From Burkholderiales bacterium (GTDB lineage Bacteria > Pseudomonadota > Gammaproteobacteria > Burkholderiales > Burkholderiaceae_D): 64,000 bases of DNA. Made by a program: the position numbers and the translations under genes. Below, one piece after another: positions 1-13,323 of this stretch (the first letter of the stretch is position 1; every line of letters starts with the position of its first letter). The stretch covers positions 40,979 to 104,978 of the forward strand of contig JAPLQC010000018.1 of assembly GCA_026399895.1 (NCBI GenBank), given 5' to 3'. Under the pieces are notes generated by a model. That model was not told the DNA's origin and ran no database searches. It worked only from the letters and a program-made list of their open reading frames with translations.

Positions 1-129
1 AATGGCGAGAACTTCCTCGCTGACACGCTTGATCAGGACGTCAGGCGCCTCTTGAGCATAGCCCTGGCCGCTATGGAATGCGAAAGCCGCTGCCAGAAAA
101 GCGAGTACTCGTTTCAGCGATATCTTCAT
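1..129 (-). CDS. mlaC: MlaC, periplasmic phospholipid-binding protein (N-terminal fragment)
   Basis: Only the first 43 codons lie in the window; the gene runs off the left edge. The reading begins with a signal peptide (MKISLKRVLAF, hydrophobic core, cleavage probably near GYA-QE) followed by APDVLIKRVSEEVLAI, which resembles the start of mature MlaC/Ttg2D proteins. MlaC is the soluble carrier moving phospholipids between the outer-membrane MlaA complex and the inner-membrane MlaFEDB transporter. Position immediately after mlaA on the same strand, 115 bp downstream with no recognisable gene between, fits the Burkholderiales mla operon order. The identification rests on the short N-terminus plus context. 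Confidence 0.8.
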   Translation of the reverse strand, partial: MKISLKRVLAFLAAAFAFHSGQGYAQEAPDVLIKRVSEEVLAI

Positions 130-244
130 CAAGATTCAGACTAGTTGCCGCGCTCGAACGCGCAATGATCGGAATAATAACCAAATCCTCAGCATCGCGG
201 TCAATCGCCTAGAGTGTTACTCCTGCTCCACACTCAACCCACCA

Positions 245-949
245 TCAACGATTGGCGCTGGCATCGTTTACCCTAGCCTCACGCTGCTGGAAGTGCGCAT
301 CGCGGACAAATTGGTAAGGATCGAGCGCCACTTTCTCGATCATGTCAGTGGTGGGCAACAAACGTGCTCGATCATCAACCAGACGCATCGCTCTCAACGA
401 GTACTCGACGTCGGCGCGCGTCGACAGATTCAACGGATCGGCGTAAAGATCGAGAGGCTTTGCCACTGCGTCTCTCATGGTGCTCGGACCAAATAGAGGC
501 AACATGACATAGGGCCCTGGCTTCACACCCCAGACGCCCAGCGTCTGCCCGAAATCTTCCTGATGCTTGGGGAAGCCCAGTTTGGTTGCCACATCGGCCA
601 AGCCTGCAACACCGAAAACGGTATTAACTGCTACCCGACCGGTATCCTGAATGCCTTCGCGCGGCTTACCTTGTAGAAAATTATTTACAGCAGTCCAGAC
701 ATCGGCAAGATTGCCAAAGAAATTTCCGACGGTGTTCTGAATAAAGTTAGGCGCGTAGTTGGAGTAACCCCTGGCGACAGGCTTGAGCAGCACCTGATCG
801 AATACCTGATTGACGACGAATACCTTACGGTTAAGGTTTTCGTAAGGGTCACGCGGATCCGAGCGCTCAGCCATTGGCGTAGCGCAAGCGCTTAACAACA
901 AACAAAGCACGACTGCACATCGCTGGTAGATGGCCTTAAGTGGTTTCAT
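245..949 (-). CDS. mlaA: MlaA/VacJ family outer-membrane lipoprotein
   Basis: A 234-residue VacJ-like lipoprotein. It has a lipoprotein signal with lipobox LSAC (Cys about residue 22), then the family pattern DPYENLNRKVFVVNQ, a middle part rich in N-F-L-Q-G and R-V-A-V-N-T motifs, and GVWGVKPGPYVMLPLFGPS, which is typical of MlaA. The protein sits in the inner leaflet of the outer membrane, removes mislocalised phospholipids from the outer leaflet and passes them to MlaC. Its start codon overlaps the last codons of the disrupted mlaD by 4 bp (ATGA), so the two are translationally coupled. The start at 949 is supported by the signal peptide. Confidence 0.95.
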   Translation of the reverse strand: MKPLKAIYQRCAVVLCLLLSACATPMAERSDPRDPYENLNRKVFVVNQVFDQVLLKPVARGYSNYAPNFIQNTVGNFFGNLADVWTAVNNFLQGKPREGIQDTGRVAVNTVFGVAGLADVATKLGFPKHQEDFGQTLGVWGVKPGPYVMLPLFGPSTMRDAVAKPLDLYADPLNLSTRADVEYSLRAMRLVDDRARLLPTTDMIEKVALDPYQFVRDAHFQQREARVNDASANR

Positions 950-1289
950 TTTTCTTCTCCCTTACTACCCTCAGCAGCTTTATTGAATAGAAATTGACTG
1001 ATCAGGTTCTCAAGCACGATCGCAGATTGCGTGATCTTGATGCGATCACCTTCACCGAAATTTTTTTCATCTGCGCCAGGCTCAAGACCAATGTACTGCT
1101 CGCCTAGCAACCCAGAGGTCAGAATTTTTGCTGAACTGTCGCGCGGGAACTTCACATCGGCCTGCATCCGTATCGTGACGGTCGCCTGAAAAGTGCGATC
1201 ATCAAAACCGATTGAATCCACCCTTCCCACGCTGCCGCGCCGAGCAGCACGAACAGGCCAACCCACACGTCCAAGGATTTACGTTGCAT
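946..1289 (-). pseudogene. mlaD: mlaD, MCE-domain lipid transporter subunit, broken by an internal deletion and frameshift
   Basis: The expected MlaD start is at 1289: MQRKSLDVWVGLFVLLGAAA, the usual N-terminal membrane anchor. Directly after residue 20 the frame changes. The rest of the protein (VGRVDSIGF..., then SGLLGEQYIGLEPGADE and an IVLENLISQFLF tail) is read in another frame, open from a GTG at 1266. Compared with the remembered E. coli MlaD sequence, about 40 residues forming the end of the membrane anchor and the first part of the MCE domain are missing, and the loss is not a multiple of three. The join lies near 1229-1236. The upstream frame ends after roughly 45 codons. Either the gene is inactive or the assembly has dropped about 125 bp. 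Flanking mlaE and mlaA are intact. Confidence 0.8.
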
Positions 1290-1301
1290 CCTTTTTCCTC
1301 T

Positions 1302-2078
1302 TCAAGAGAACATCAGCGCTGTTAGCAGAAAATCCAGCCACAGCACCATCAATGATCCAATCACAACCGTACGCGTCGTTGCTCGCGCCACGCCCTCCGG
1401 AGTCGCCGCCGCGATATAGCCTTGGTAAAGCGCGATGAACGTCACCGCCACACCGAAAACCACGCTTTTGAGCACACCATTGCCGATGTCAGCCCACCGC
1501 TCGACACCGCCTTGCATCTGCGACCAAAACGCACCCTCGTCAACACCGATTAACACGACGCCAACCACATAACCACCGAGTACGCCGACTGCCGAGAACA
1601 CCGCCGCCAGCAGCGGCATCGCAATCACACCCGCCCAAAAGCGCGGCGCTAATACACGCGTCAATGGGTTAACCGCCATCATCTCCATCGCGGCTAATTG
1701 CTCGGTGGCCTTCATCAGGCCAATTTCTGCCGTGAGCGAGGTGCCCGCTCTTCCTGCAAACAGCAGCGCTGTTACTACAGGTCCCAACTCGCGCACCAGT
1801 GACAAAGCGACAAGCAAGCCGAGCGCCTGCTCCGAGCCATATTTGTTGAGTGTGTAATAGCCTTGCAGGCCAAGCACAAAACCGACAAACAAGCCCGAGA
1901 CCGCAATGATCACCAGCGAGTAATTGCCAATGAAATGTACCTGATCCGTGACGAGTCGAAAGCGCCGTAACAAGCCGCCACTCGCCACCAGCATCGCAAC
2001 AAAGGTTCGCAGCTGCAGGCCAAGGTTGGCAAGCCCGCCTCGCACCTGACTACCGATACTGGCGAGCCAGTCAATCAT
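1302..2078 (-). CDS. mlaE: MlaE, ABC transporter permease for phospholipid transport
   Basis: A 258-residue MlaE-family (formerly Ttg2B/YrbE) permease. Several hydrophobic segments are visible, with the family signature around LVRELGPVVTALLFAGRAGTSLTAEIG and MKATEQLAAMEMMAVNPL. It forms the membrane dimer to which MlaF binds in the cytoplasm and on which the MlaD hexamer sits in the periplasm. Its ATG overlaps the mlaF stop by 4 bp, so coupled translation is likely, and only 12 bp separate its stop from the start of mlaD. The protein looks full-length, in contrast to its partner MlaD. Confidence 0.96.
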   Translation of the reverse strand: MIDWLASIGSQVRGGLANLGLQLRTFVAMLVASGGLLRRFRLVTDQVHFIGNYSLVIIAVSGLFVGFVLGLQGYYTLNKYGSEQALGLLVALSLVRELGPVVTALLFAGRAGTSLTAEIGLMKATEQLAAMEMMAVNPLTRVLAPRFWAGVIAMPLLAAVFSAVGVLGGYVVGVVLIGVDEGAFWSQMQGGVERWADIGNGVLKSVVFGVAVTFIALYQGYIAAATPEGVARATTRTVVIGSLMVLWLDFLLTALMFS

Positions 2079-2878
2079 GACTCGCCCCCCATGCCAAGCA
2101 GCTGATCAATCGGTCGCCCCGGGTAATGAAATGGTACGGGTCCATCGGCTTGGGCGTTTACAAACTGCTTCACATACGGATCGGACGAAGCACGCATCTC
2201 TTGAGGTGTACCGTGCGCAACGATGCAGCCCTGCGAGAGGAAATAGACGTAGTCAGCGATCAAGAAAGATTCGTGTACATCATGTGACACCACAATCGAG
2301 GTCGACCCCAGCGCGTCATTGAGCTTACGGATCAAATTCGCCGTAACGCCCATCGATATCGGGTCCAAGCCCGCAAATGGCTCGTCATACATGATCAACT
2401 GGGGATCCAGCGCAATCGCACGTGCGAGCGCAACGCGTCGCGCCATCCCACCCGAAATCTCACTCGGCTTAAGTGAGGCGGCATTCGACAAGCCGACAGC
2501 GTGCAGCTTCATCAGCACCAGGTCATGAATCATCGACGCCGGTAGAGCGGTGTGCTCGCGCAAAGGGAAGGCCACGTTGTCAAATACCGAGAGGTCGGTA
2601 AACAAGGCGCCGTGTTGAAACAGCATGCCCATACGGCGGCGCAAGCGATACAGGCTGGGCTGATCCAGCGCAGCCACATCTTGGCCATCCACCGTAACGC
2701 TGCCCGACTGAGCGGTGATCTGCCCACCAATGAGCCGCAACACCGTGGTCTTGCCGGAGCCGGAGCCGCCCATCACGGCGATGACCTTGCCGCGCTCGAA
2801 TTGCATCGTGAGCCCGGCAAGAATTGGTCGCTCGTTGTAACCGAAGTTCAAATCGCGGATATCGACGAGGTGAGACAA
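2075..2878 (-). CDS. mlaF: MlaF, ABC transporter ATPase for phospholipid transport
   Basis: A 267-residue ABC ATPase of the MlaF/Ttg2A type. Walker A (GGSGSGKTT) is near residues 37-45; further on are a Q-loop (MLFQHGALFTDLSVFDN), signature ISGGMARRVALARA, Walker B LIMYDEPFAGLDP and the switch His in VSHD. The reading frame is open to 3064, but homology begins at LSHLVDIRDLNFGY. The only sensible start there is TTG at 2878, giving the usual length of about 270 residues. No ATG or GTG serves, and no clear Shine-Dalgarno sequence is visible. A TACAAT motif about 30 bp upstream may be the operon's -10 element. MlaF is the first gene of mlaFEDAC. Confidence 0.92.
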   Translation of the reverse strand: MSHLVDIRDLNFGYNERPILAGLTMQFERGKVIAVMGGSGSGKTTVLRLIGGQITAQSGSVTVDGQDVAALDQPSLYRLRRRMGMLFQHGALFTDLSVFDNVAFPLREHTALPASMIHDLVLMKLHAVGLSNAASLKPSEISGGMARRVALARAIALDPQLIMYDEPFAGLDPISMGVTANLIRKLNDALGSTSIVVSHDVHESFLIADYVYFLSQGCIVAHGTPQEMRASSDPYVKQFVNAQADGPVPFHYPGRPIDQLLGMGGES

Positions 2879-3003
2879 GAGGGTGCTCGTAAAGGAAGGA
2901 AACGCCCATTGTAAAACATGCGCCCGGAATAGCTCAGCGATCGTGACTGCGGCTGCGCTAACTTGGGGTGGTATAAACGCATAACTTTGGCCACGATCAC
3001 CGC

Positions 3004-3390
3004 ATGAAATTGACACTTCAGCTGCTGACACTCGCATTTGGCATGGGTCATGCCGGCTTGGCAACGTCGCTCGATATTGCCTGTGATGCCGAATACGGCG
3101 GGAAAGCAGAGCGGATCATCGTTCGACCTGCTGCAGATGCATTTTCTTTTCAATCCGTCACTATCGAAAACCGTTTCCGTTTTCAAGCACAGTGGCTGCC
3201 GCAGCGAAGCAAGCTGAAGACTTTTCTTTATGAACGGCGCGGCCGATCGTTTGTTTTGCTGCATGCATCGGAATACCCCCTGCCTCCGAGCACATGCCCC
3301 AAAGAGGGTTTTGATTTCGGCTTGAACAAAGTCTACGCGTCCGAGCTTGAACGCGAAGTTTTTTACCAATGCCGAATGCACTGTGAGTAA
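3004..3390 (+). CDS. Small secreted protein of unknown function
   Basis: I do not recognise this 128-residue protein. It opens with a clear signal peptide (MKLTLQLLTLAFGMGHAGLA, cleavage probably after GLA). The predicted mature part has four cysteines (IACDAEYG, STCPKEG, YQCRMHC), which suggests disulphides formed in the periplasm, and a basic aromatic middle region (FRFQAQWLPQRSKLKTFLYERR). The stop codon is 3 bp before the ATG of the CapA-like gene, so the two are almost certainly one transcript. It is divergent from mlaF with about 125 bp between them; a TATAAA at 2972-2977 could be a -10. Codon use looks like its neighbours. Confidence 0.75.
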   Translation: MKLTLQLLTLAFGMGHAGLATSLDIACDAEYGGKAERIIVRPAADAFSFQSVTIENRFRFQAQWLPQRSKLKTFLYERRGRSFVLLHASEYPLPPSTCPKEGFDFGLNKVYASELEREVFYQCRMHCE

Positions 3391-3393
3391 AAA

Positions 3394-4341
3394 ATGCTAA
3401 GGCTGCTCAGTTTTTTATTGATGATTGTTTCGGCTAGTCAGGGGCCAGCACTTGCCCAAGGCTCTGACATCAGGATGGTATTCGTCGGTGATGTCATGCT
3501 GGCGGATGGACCGGGACGATTGATCCGCTCTGGGAAAGACCCGTTTCGTCATGTAGCAGCAGCGCTGAAAGACGCTGATCTGACGATCGGTAATCTCGAG
3601 TGTGTGATCGCGTCCAGCGGCAAACCCGAGACCAAGCCCTACACTTTTCGCGCACCGAAACAATCGCTCCGCTTGCTGAAAAAATATTTCAGTGCAGTGT
3701 CGCTGGCGAATAATCACTCGGGCGATTTTGGCAAAGGTGCATTCAGCGAGATGCTGCAACTGCTCGAGCAGCATCAGATGCCTTATTTTGGGGGTGGCCG
3801 CAACCTTCGTGCCGCGCACCAAGCCTACATCCGAGAGATTCACGGCAAGCGTATCGCCGTACTTGGCTATAACGGCTTTTTTCCGCGCAGCTTTGAAGCA
3901 CTTGAAGACGCGCCTGGCATTGCCTGGCTCGATGAAGATATGGTGGTGGCAGCGATACAGCACACCAAACAGACACTAGGCGTAGATTTTCTGATCGTCT
4001 ACCCGCACTGGGGCTGGGAGTATCAGAAACTCGCTTCAATCCGGCAGCGCCAAATGGCCCGCCTGATGATCGATAGCGGTGCTGACGCTGTGGTCGGCGG
4101 TCACCCGCATGTGACCCAAGACATCGAGGTCTATCAGGGCAAGCCGATTTTTTACAGCCTGGGTAATTTTGTTTTCGATGGCTTCAGCGATCGCGACACG
4201 CGGACCGGCTGGCTACTGGAACTGACTTTGAAACAAGCAGGCGGGATGAGCTGGCGAATTAATGAAGTCAGTATCGACGCCAAAGGCGTGCCGCGTCTCT
4301 CCGGTCGAATCGAGCAGTCTGCAACGAGTGACCCAGAATAA
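3394..4341 (+). CDS. CapA-family metallophosphatase, secreted
   Basis: A 315-residue protein of the CapA (poly-gamma-glutamate biosynthesis, PGA_cap) family, which has a calcineurin-like metallophosphoesterase fold. A signal peptide ends near ALAQG. The family motifs follow in order: FVGDVMLADG, TIGNLECVI, VSLANNHSGDFG, LGYNGFFP, IVYPHWGWEY, VVGGHPHVTQ and FYSLGNFVFD. These carry the metal-binding Asp, Asn and His residues. In capsule clusters CapA helps make or anchor poly-gamma-glutamate, but no capB or capC is nearby, so capsule synthesis should not be assumed. It follows the small secreted gene by 3 bp and ends at a strong terminator. Confidence 0.88.
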   Translation: MLRLLSFLLMIVSASQGPALAQGSDIRMVFVGDVMLADGPGRLIRSGKDPFRHVAAALKDADLTIGNLECVIASSGKPETKPYTFRAPKQSLRLLKKYFSAVSLANNHSGDFGKGAFSEMLQLLEQHQMPYFGGGRNLRAAHQAYIREIHGKRIAVLGYNGFFPRSFEALEDAPGIAWLDEDMVVAAIQHTKQTLGVDFLIVYPHWGWEYQKLASIRQRQMARLMIDSGADAVVGGHPHVTQDIEVYQGKPIFYSLGNFVFDGFSDRDTRTGWLLELTLKQAGGMSWRINEVSIDAKGVPRLSGRIEQSATSDPE

Positions 4342-4395
4342 AAAAGGGCCGATCAGAACACACTGCAATGCGGTGTGTTCTGACCGGCCCTTTTT
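4341..4395. terminator. Strong bidirectional rho-independent terminator
   Basis: A 23-bp arm at 4341-4363 is almost perfectly complementary to 4373-4395 (one G.T-type mismatch), with a 9-nt loop. The stem starts with AAAAAGGGCC and ends with GGCCCTTTTT, so a T-run follows the hairpin on both strands. It lies between the convergent capA-like gene and gltD and should end both transcripts. Confidence 0.93.
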
Positions 4396-4407
4396 ATAGC
4401 GCGCAAA

Positions 4408-5871
4408 TTAACGCGGCAATACAGATTCGCCCATCAGGAATTCATCGACGGCGCGCGCGCATTGCCGACCTTCGCGAATCGCCCATACCACCAGCGATTG
4501 CCCACGACGCATATCACCGGCAGCGAACACCTTGGGCACCGAAGTCTGATAACAACCATCGCCATCAGTCGTTGCTTTGGCATTGCCGCGAGCATCCTTG
4601 TCGACACCAAAGGCATCCAGTACCGGACTGACGGGCGAGACAAAACCCATCGCCAGCAGCACCAAGTCGGCTTTCAATTCGAATTCGGAATCTGGCACTT
4701 CGACCATCTTGCCGTCTTTCCATTCAACACGCGCAGCAATCAGTTTCTCGACCTTGCCATTTTTGCCTTCGAGTCGCTTGGTGGCAACCGCCCAGTCACG
4801 TTCGCATCCTTCTTCGTGCGACGAGGATGTGCGCAGCTTGGTTGGCCAATACGGCCAGACCATGGGTTTGTTTTCTTGCTCTGGAGGCATTGGCAGTAAT
4901 TCGAACTGCGTGACCGAAGCAGCACCATGACGGTTCGAGGTACCGACACAGTCTGAACCTGTATCACCACCGCCAATCACCACCACGTGCTTGCCGCTTG
5001 CCTTGATCTGCTCCTTGAGACTATCACCCGCATTCACGCGGTTTTGCTGCGGCAGAAAATCCATTGCGAAATGCACACCGTCCAACTCGCGACCTGGAAC
5101 TGGCAAGTCACGCGGCTGCTCGGCGCCGCCCGAGATGATCACGGCATCGAATTCTTGCTGCAACTGATCCGGCGAAATCGTTTCTTTCGCCAAACTCATG
5201 ATGTTTTGCGGGAAGTCTTTACCGATGAGAACACTGGTCCGAAAGTGCACACCCTCAGCCTTCATCTGTTCAACCCGACGATCGATATGCGACTTCTCCA
5301 TCTTGAAGTCGGGAATACCGTAGCGCAGTAGTCCGCCGACGCGATCATTCTTCTCGCATAGGGTCACATCAGGACCCACACGCGCCAACTGCTGCGCAGC
5401 TGCCATACCGGCTGGACCCGCGCCGACCACTGCCACCTTCTTACCGGTCTTCGCCGACGGCAGCTGCGGCACTACCCAACCATTCTCCCAACCTTTGTCG
5501 ATGATGAAGTGCTCAATCGACTTGATACCCACAGGATCATCGTTAATACCGAGCGTGCATGCTGACTCGCAAGGCGCAGGACAAATACGGCCGGTGAACT
5601 CCGGGAAATTATTGGTGGAGTGCAGGACATCGAGCGCTTCGCGGTAGTTACCGCGATACACCAAGTCATTCCAATCCGGGATGATGTTATTAACCGGACA
5701 GCCCGTATTGCAAAACGGAATACCGCAATCCATGCAACGTGCGCCCTGCGTTTTTGCATCCGCGTCGGATAAATGCAGTACAAATTCCTTGTAGTGCTTC
5801 AGCCGCGTGCCCGGCGCTTCGCTCGCCTCTTGCAAGCGCTGGTATTCCAGAAAACCTGTAACTTTTCCCAT
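4408..5871 (-). CDS. gltD: Glutamate synthase (NADPH) small subunit
   Basis: A 487-residue GltD. The N-terminal part carries the cysteine clusters of the iron-sulphur region ([18 protein letters not shown]). It is followed by an FAD-binding [14 protein letters not shown] motif near residue 150 and a second nucleotide-binding motif ([12 protein letters not shown]) near residue 300. The C-terminal [17 protein letters not shown] is the conserved FAD site of this family. It passes electrons from NADPH to the large subunit, which makes two glutamates from glutamine and 2-oxoglutarate. It is 17 bp downstream of gltB on the same strand and clearly cotranscribed. Length is normal. Confidence 0.97.
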   Translation of the reverse strand: MGKVTGFLEYQRLQEASEAPGTRLKHYKEFVLHLSDADAKTQGARCMDCGIPFCNTGCPVNNIIPDWNDLVYRGNYREALDVLHSTNNFPEFTGRICPAPCESACTLGINDDPVGIKSIEHFIIDKGWENGWVVPQLPSAKTGKKVAVVGAGPAGMAAAQQLARVGPDVTLCEKNDRVGGLLRYGIPDFKMEKSHIDRRVEQMKAEGVHFRTSVLIGKDFPQNIMSLAKETISPDQLQQEFDAVIISGGAEQPRDLPVPGRELDGVHFAMDFLPQQNRVNAGDSLKEQIKASGKHVVVIGGGDTGSDCVGTSNRHGAASVTQFELLPMPPEQENKPMVWPYWPTKLRTSSSHEEGCERDWAVATKRLEGKNGKVEKLIAARVEWKDGKMVEVPDSEFELKADLVLLAMGFVSPVSPVLDAFGVDKDARGNAKATTDGDGCYQTSVPKVFAAGDMRRGQSLVVWAIREGRQCARAVDEFLMGESVLPR

Positions 5872-5888
5872 GGTGTTTTTCTCTATGC

Positions 5889-10568
<4,680 letters not shown>

Positions 10569-10601
10569 GGCGGCACTCCGAAAAATTGCGTGGGGTCGCA
10601 G

Positions 10602-10630
10602 AGGATAGTGCAATGCAATACAGGGTTCAA
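10602..10630 (-). promoter_or_regulatory. Candidate sigma-70 promoter of gltBD
   Basis: On the minus strand TTGAAC (10625-10630) and TATCCT (10602-10607) are separated by exactly 17 bp, about 34 bp before the gltB ATG. Each hexamer matches four of six consensus bases, so this is plausible but not certain. Confidence 0.45.
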
Positions 10631-10637
10631 CCGAAAA

Positions 10638-10658
10638 AATTAGGGTCAAATCCTAATT
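10638..10658. repeat. Inverted repeat AATTAGG/CCTAATT upstream of gltB
   Basis: Arms AATTAGG (10638-10644) and CCTAATT (10652-10658) are perfect complements with a 7-nt spacer. The left arm is part of AATTAGGGTCA, which recurs as AATTAGGGACA at 10687-10697 next to the transposase gene. The shared core suggests terminal sequences of the REP-associated element, or remains of one, rather than a host regulator site, though an operator role for gltB is not excluded. Confidence 0.5.
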
Positions 10659-10689
10659 AAGTTCAGCGCCGGCAGGCTTTGGGTTTAAT

Positions 10690-10718
10690 TAGGGACAGAT
10701 CAGTACCCGTTGTCCCTA
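10690..10718. repeat. Inverted repeat TAGGGACA/TGTCCCTA covering the transposase stop codon
   Basis: The 8-bp arms at 10690-10697 and 10711-10718 are perfect complements with a 13-nt loop. The right arm contains the stop codon of the REP-associated transposase. No T-run follows, so it is not an ordinary terminator. Such palindromes beside RAYT genes are normally the element's own recognition sequences. Confidence 0.55.
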
Positions 10719-11420
10719 GGGCAGCTCATTTTGTGCCGAACGTCTTGGCCGACCGCGCCGGGCAGGCTGTAACCGGCGCTGGGTGAGCTTGGCAAGGCTG
10801 GCTTGAAAGGCTTCCGGTCCGAGCGCCCAGCCTTTGTGTGTGGCGGCCTCGATGGCTGCGGTTAATTCGGGGTCCGGCGGCTGGGTACATCGGCGCTGAT
10901 AGGCCGCCTCGCGGTCGAAGGGTGTGTTGCCCATCGCCCAGTACACCGGATGGTCGGTCAGCCAAGGCTGGCGTTGCAGACCCGCGTGATGCGGATAACT
11001 CGACCAGGGATAGGCAGAAATATCCTGACTGGCGCCGCTCCGTACCGGTAAATACTCGATCAGATGCGCACAGTCGTTGAAATAGCTGGCGGCATCCAGC
11101 ACGGTGGCGCGAAAGCGGCCACCCCATAGGCTGCCGCTGCGCTGATGACGTGCATTAAAGTAAGGGACGTAGATTCGGCCGACGGCTTGCATCATCTTGC
11201 TGAGGCCAAGGGGGTCGCTGGGTGTGGCCAGTAAATGAACCCGATCCGGCAGCAACACATAGGCATGCAAGGCGACGCGATACTGACGCGCCGCATCGGC
11301 CAAAGCACTCAGAAACCGCTGATAGTCCGTCTCATCGACGAATAAGACTTGCTGGTGATGCGCCAGCGCAATCAGGTAATGCAGGTGATTTGCAACCACC
11401 AACCGGGGCAGCCTCGCCAT
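10716..11420 (-). mobile_element. REP-associated tyrosine transposase (RAYT, IS200/IS605-like TnpA family)
   Basis: A 234-residue Y1_Tnp-family protein. It begins MARLPRLVV and has AYVLLPDRVHLLATPSDP at the place of the usual HUH motif. It also has GRIYVPYFNARHQRSGSLWGGRFRATV and LIEYLPVRSG...AYPWSSYPHHAG, all typical of this family. The HUH site reads R-V-H instead of H-V-H, so one metal-binding His appears replaced. In this family the gene usually acts on short palindromes scattered in the genome and does not itself form a composite element; suitable palindromes flank its 3' end here. It lies 32 bp downstream of ssb and 148 bp upstream of the gltB ATG, on the same strand, so it separates two housekeeping units. 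Confidence 0.85.
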
Positions 11421-11452
11421 GGTCGCACCCGGCTATGGATCGCGCGTATCAA

Positions 11453-11911
11453 TCAGAACGGGATATCGTCATCCTCGAGATTGACGTTGGCTGGCTGGCG
11501 TCCACCCATTTGCGCAGGTGGCTGTGAGGCACCACGGCTGCTGCCGTGATCATCCATCTGTGCTGCACCACCGCCCTGGCGACTGCCAAGCATTTGCATG
11601 ACATCAGCAACGATCTCGGTGGAATATTTTTCGACGCCGTCTTTGTCGGTGTATTTGCGGGTGCGCAGCTTACCCTCGATGTACACCTGCGAGCCTTTTT
11701 TCAGGTATTGCCCCGCCACTTCCGCCAACCTGCCGAAGAACGAAATACGATGCCATTCAGTGGCTTCTTTTTGCTCACCTGTGCTTTTGTCTTTCCATTT
11801 GTCGGTGGTCGCCACTGCGATATTGGTGATCGCATCGCCACTCGGCATATAACGCGTCTCGGGATCGCGTCCGAGGTTGCCGACGATGATGACCTTGTTC
11901 ACGGATGCCAT
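11453..11911 (-). CDS. ssb: Single-stranded DNA-binding protein
   Basis: The start chosen is 11911 ([21 protein letters not shown]), preceded by a good GGGAGA ribosome-binding site; the frame extends upstream but without homology. The OB fold covers about residues 1-110 ([33 protein letters not shown]). A Gly/Gln-rich linker follows, then the acidic tip DDDIPF that recruits replication and repair proteins. The 152 residues and intact tip indicate a working SSB. It lies 37 bp after the MFS gene on the same strand. Confidence 0.97.
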   Translation of the reverse strand: MASVNKVIIVGNLGRDPETRYMPSGDAITNIAVATTDKWKDKSTGEQKEATEWHRISFFGRLAEVAGQYLKKGSQVYIEGKLRTRKYTDKDGVEKYSTEIVADVMQMLGSRQGGGAAQMDDHGSSRGASQPPAQMGGRQPANVNLEDDDIPF

Positions 11912-11948
11912 GCGAATCTCCCGAGTGGAAAGAAAAAAGAAATGAAAA

Positions 11949-13175
11949 TCAGGCGGGTGCCGCTTCGCGCTGTGCACGGCGCGGCATATGTTTCATTGAT
12001 GATGCGATTATAAGCCAGGCAAGTGTGACAACACAGCCCGCAGTAAATACCGCCGGGGCGCCATAGTGCTTGGCCAGTAAGCCGCCACCAGCACCACCCG
12101 CAAACAAACCAATGGCCTGCATCGTGTTGTAGATGCCGAGCGCCGCACCGCGCGCAGATGCCGGCGCCATCCGTGATACCAGTGATGGCTGACTCGCTTC
12201 CAGAATATTGAAAGCGACAAAAAATGCGAGCAATAAGGCCACTACGATCTCGAATGACAAGTGGGTCTCTGTGATCGCAGCGCGCAATCCAATCTCGACC
12301 AGTAGCAGCAGGCCTATCGAAAACACGAACACTTGCTTCATCCTGCCGCGCTTCTCGCCCAGAAAAATCGGCGGCAACATTAAGATGAAAGAAACCAGCA
12401 CCACCGGCAGATAAATCTTCCAGTGCTGATCGATCGGCAATCCTCCCGCGTCAACCAAGACATTCGGCAACACCACGAACATCGACATCTGTATCCCGTG
12501 CAGCGCAAATACACCAAAATTCATGCGCATTAATTCAGGATCTGTGAGCACTTTCATGAACGAGGCGCGTTCAGGTGAGCGCGGCGGCGCCTGCGGCGTG
12601 ATGAATAACACGACGGCAATCGCAACTGCCGCCAGCACCGCCACCAACAGGAACATGCCGCTCATGCTAATGGCGGCATACAACAGCGGCGCCATAACCA
12701 ACGACGCCGCATAGGTCAAACCGATTGAAGCACCCACCAAGGCCATCGCCTTAGTGCGGTGTTCGTCGCGCGTGGAGTCTGCGATCAGCGCGGTCACTGC
12801 GGCCGACACCGCCCCTGCCCCCTGCACTGCACGGCCGATGATGACCCAAATGACATGGGTATCGATCGCCGCAATCAAAGAACCGATGATGAACAGCACC
12901 AACCCAATCACGATGATGCGTTTGCGGCCGAAGCGATCGGACGCCAGGCCGAACGGGATTTGTCCAATCGCTTGGGTCAAGCCGTACATACCCATGGCCA
13001 AGCCGACCAGCATCGCGTCTTCGCCGCCCGGCATCGACTTTGCATGTACGGCAAATACCGGCAGGATCAGGAACAACCCCAGCATGCGCAAACCGAAAAT
13101 CGACGCGAGCGAGACCGATGCCCGAATTTCGGTTGGGGTCATGCGGCTAGCGTCAGCGTCTTGGGTAACAGACAT
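11949..13175 (-). CDS. Major facilitator superfamily transporter
   Basis: A 408-residue membrane protein with about 12 hydrophobic segments and the MFS loop 2-3 motif [12 protein letters not shown] near residues 77-88. The N-terminal half ([28 protein letters not shown]) resembles the YajR/multidrug group, but the extra C-terminal cytoplasmic domain of E. coli YajR is absent. The substrate cannot be read from sequence. Placement between ssb and a divergent uvrA is common in Burkholderiales, which suggests a conserved cluster rather than a recent arrival. Confidence 0.88.
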   Translation of the reverse strand: MSVTQDADASRMTPTEIRASVSLASIFGLRMLGLFLILPVFAVHAKSMPGGEDAMLVGLAMGMYGLTQAIGQIPFGLASDRFGRKRIIVIGLVLFIIGSLIAAIDTHVIWVIIGRAVQGAGAVSAAVTALIADSTRDEHRTKAMALVGASIGLTYAASLVMAPLLYAAISMSGMFLLVAVLAAVAIAVVLFITPQAPPRSPERASFMKVLTDPELMRMNFGVFALHGIQMSMFVVLPNVLVDAGGLPIDQHWKIYLPVVLVSFILMLPPIFLGEKRGRMKQVFVFSIGLLLLVEIGLRAAITETHLSFEIVVALLLAFFVAFNILEASQPSLVSRMAPASARGAALGIYNTMQAIGLFAGGAGGGLLAKHYGAPAVFTAGCVVTLAWLIIASSMKHMPRRAQREAAPA

Positions 13176-13323
13176 GAAAGATCAGGAGGGGTGCCGCTTG
13201 ACGCGCATCGTAGACAGGTCATCAGCGGGATTTGAAAACCAGCTATAGTAACAGGTTGACCCGCACCGACCGAGTCATGCGCCTGCAAAAAGCATAGCGC
13301 TCGGTCACCAAAACACAGGCCAG

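Noticed and set aside
13176..13323. LexA (SOS) box for uvrA in the uvrA-MFS gap
   Set aside because: The best candidate around CTATAGTAACAG lacks the CTG-N10-CAG spacing; no convincing box was found.
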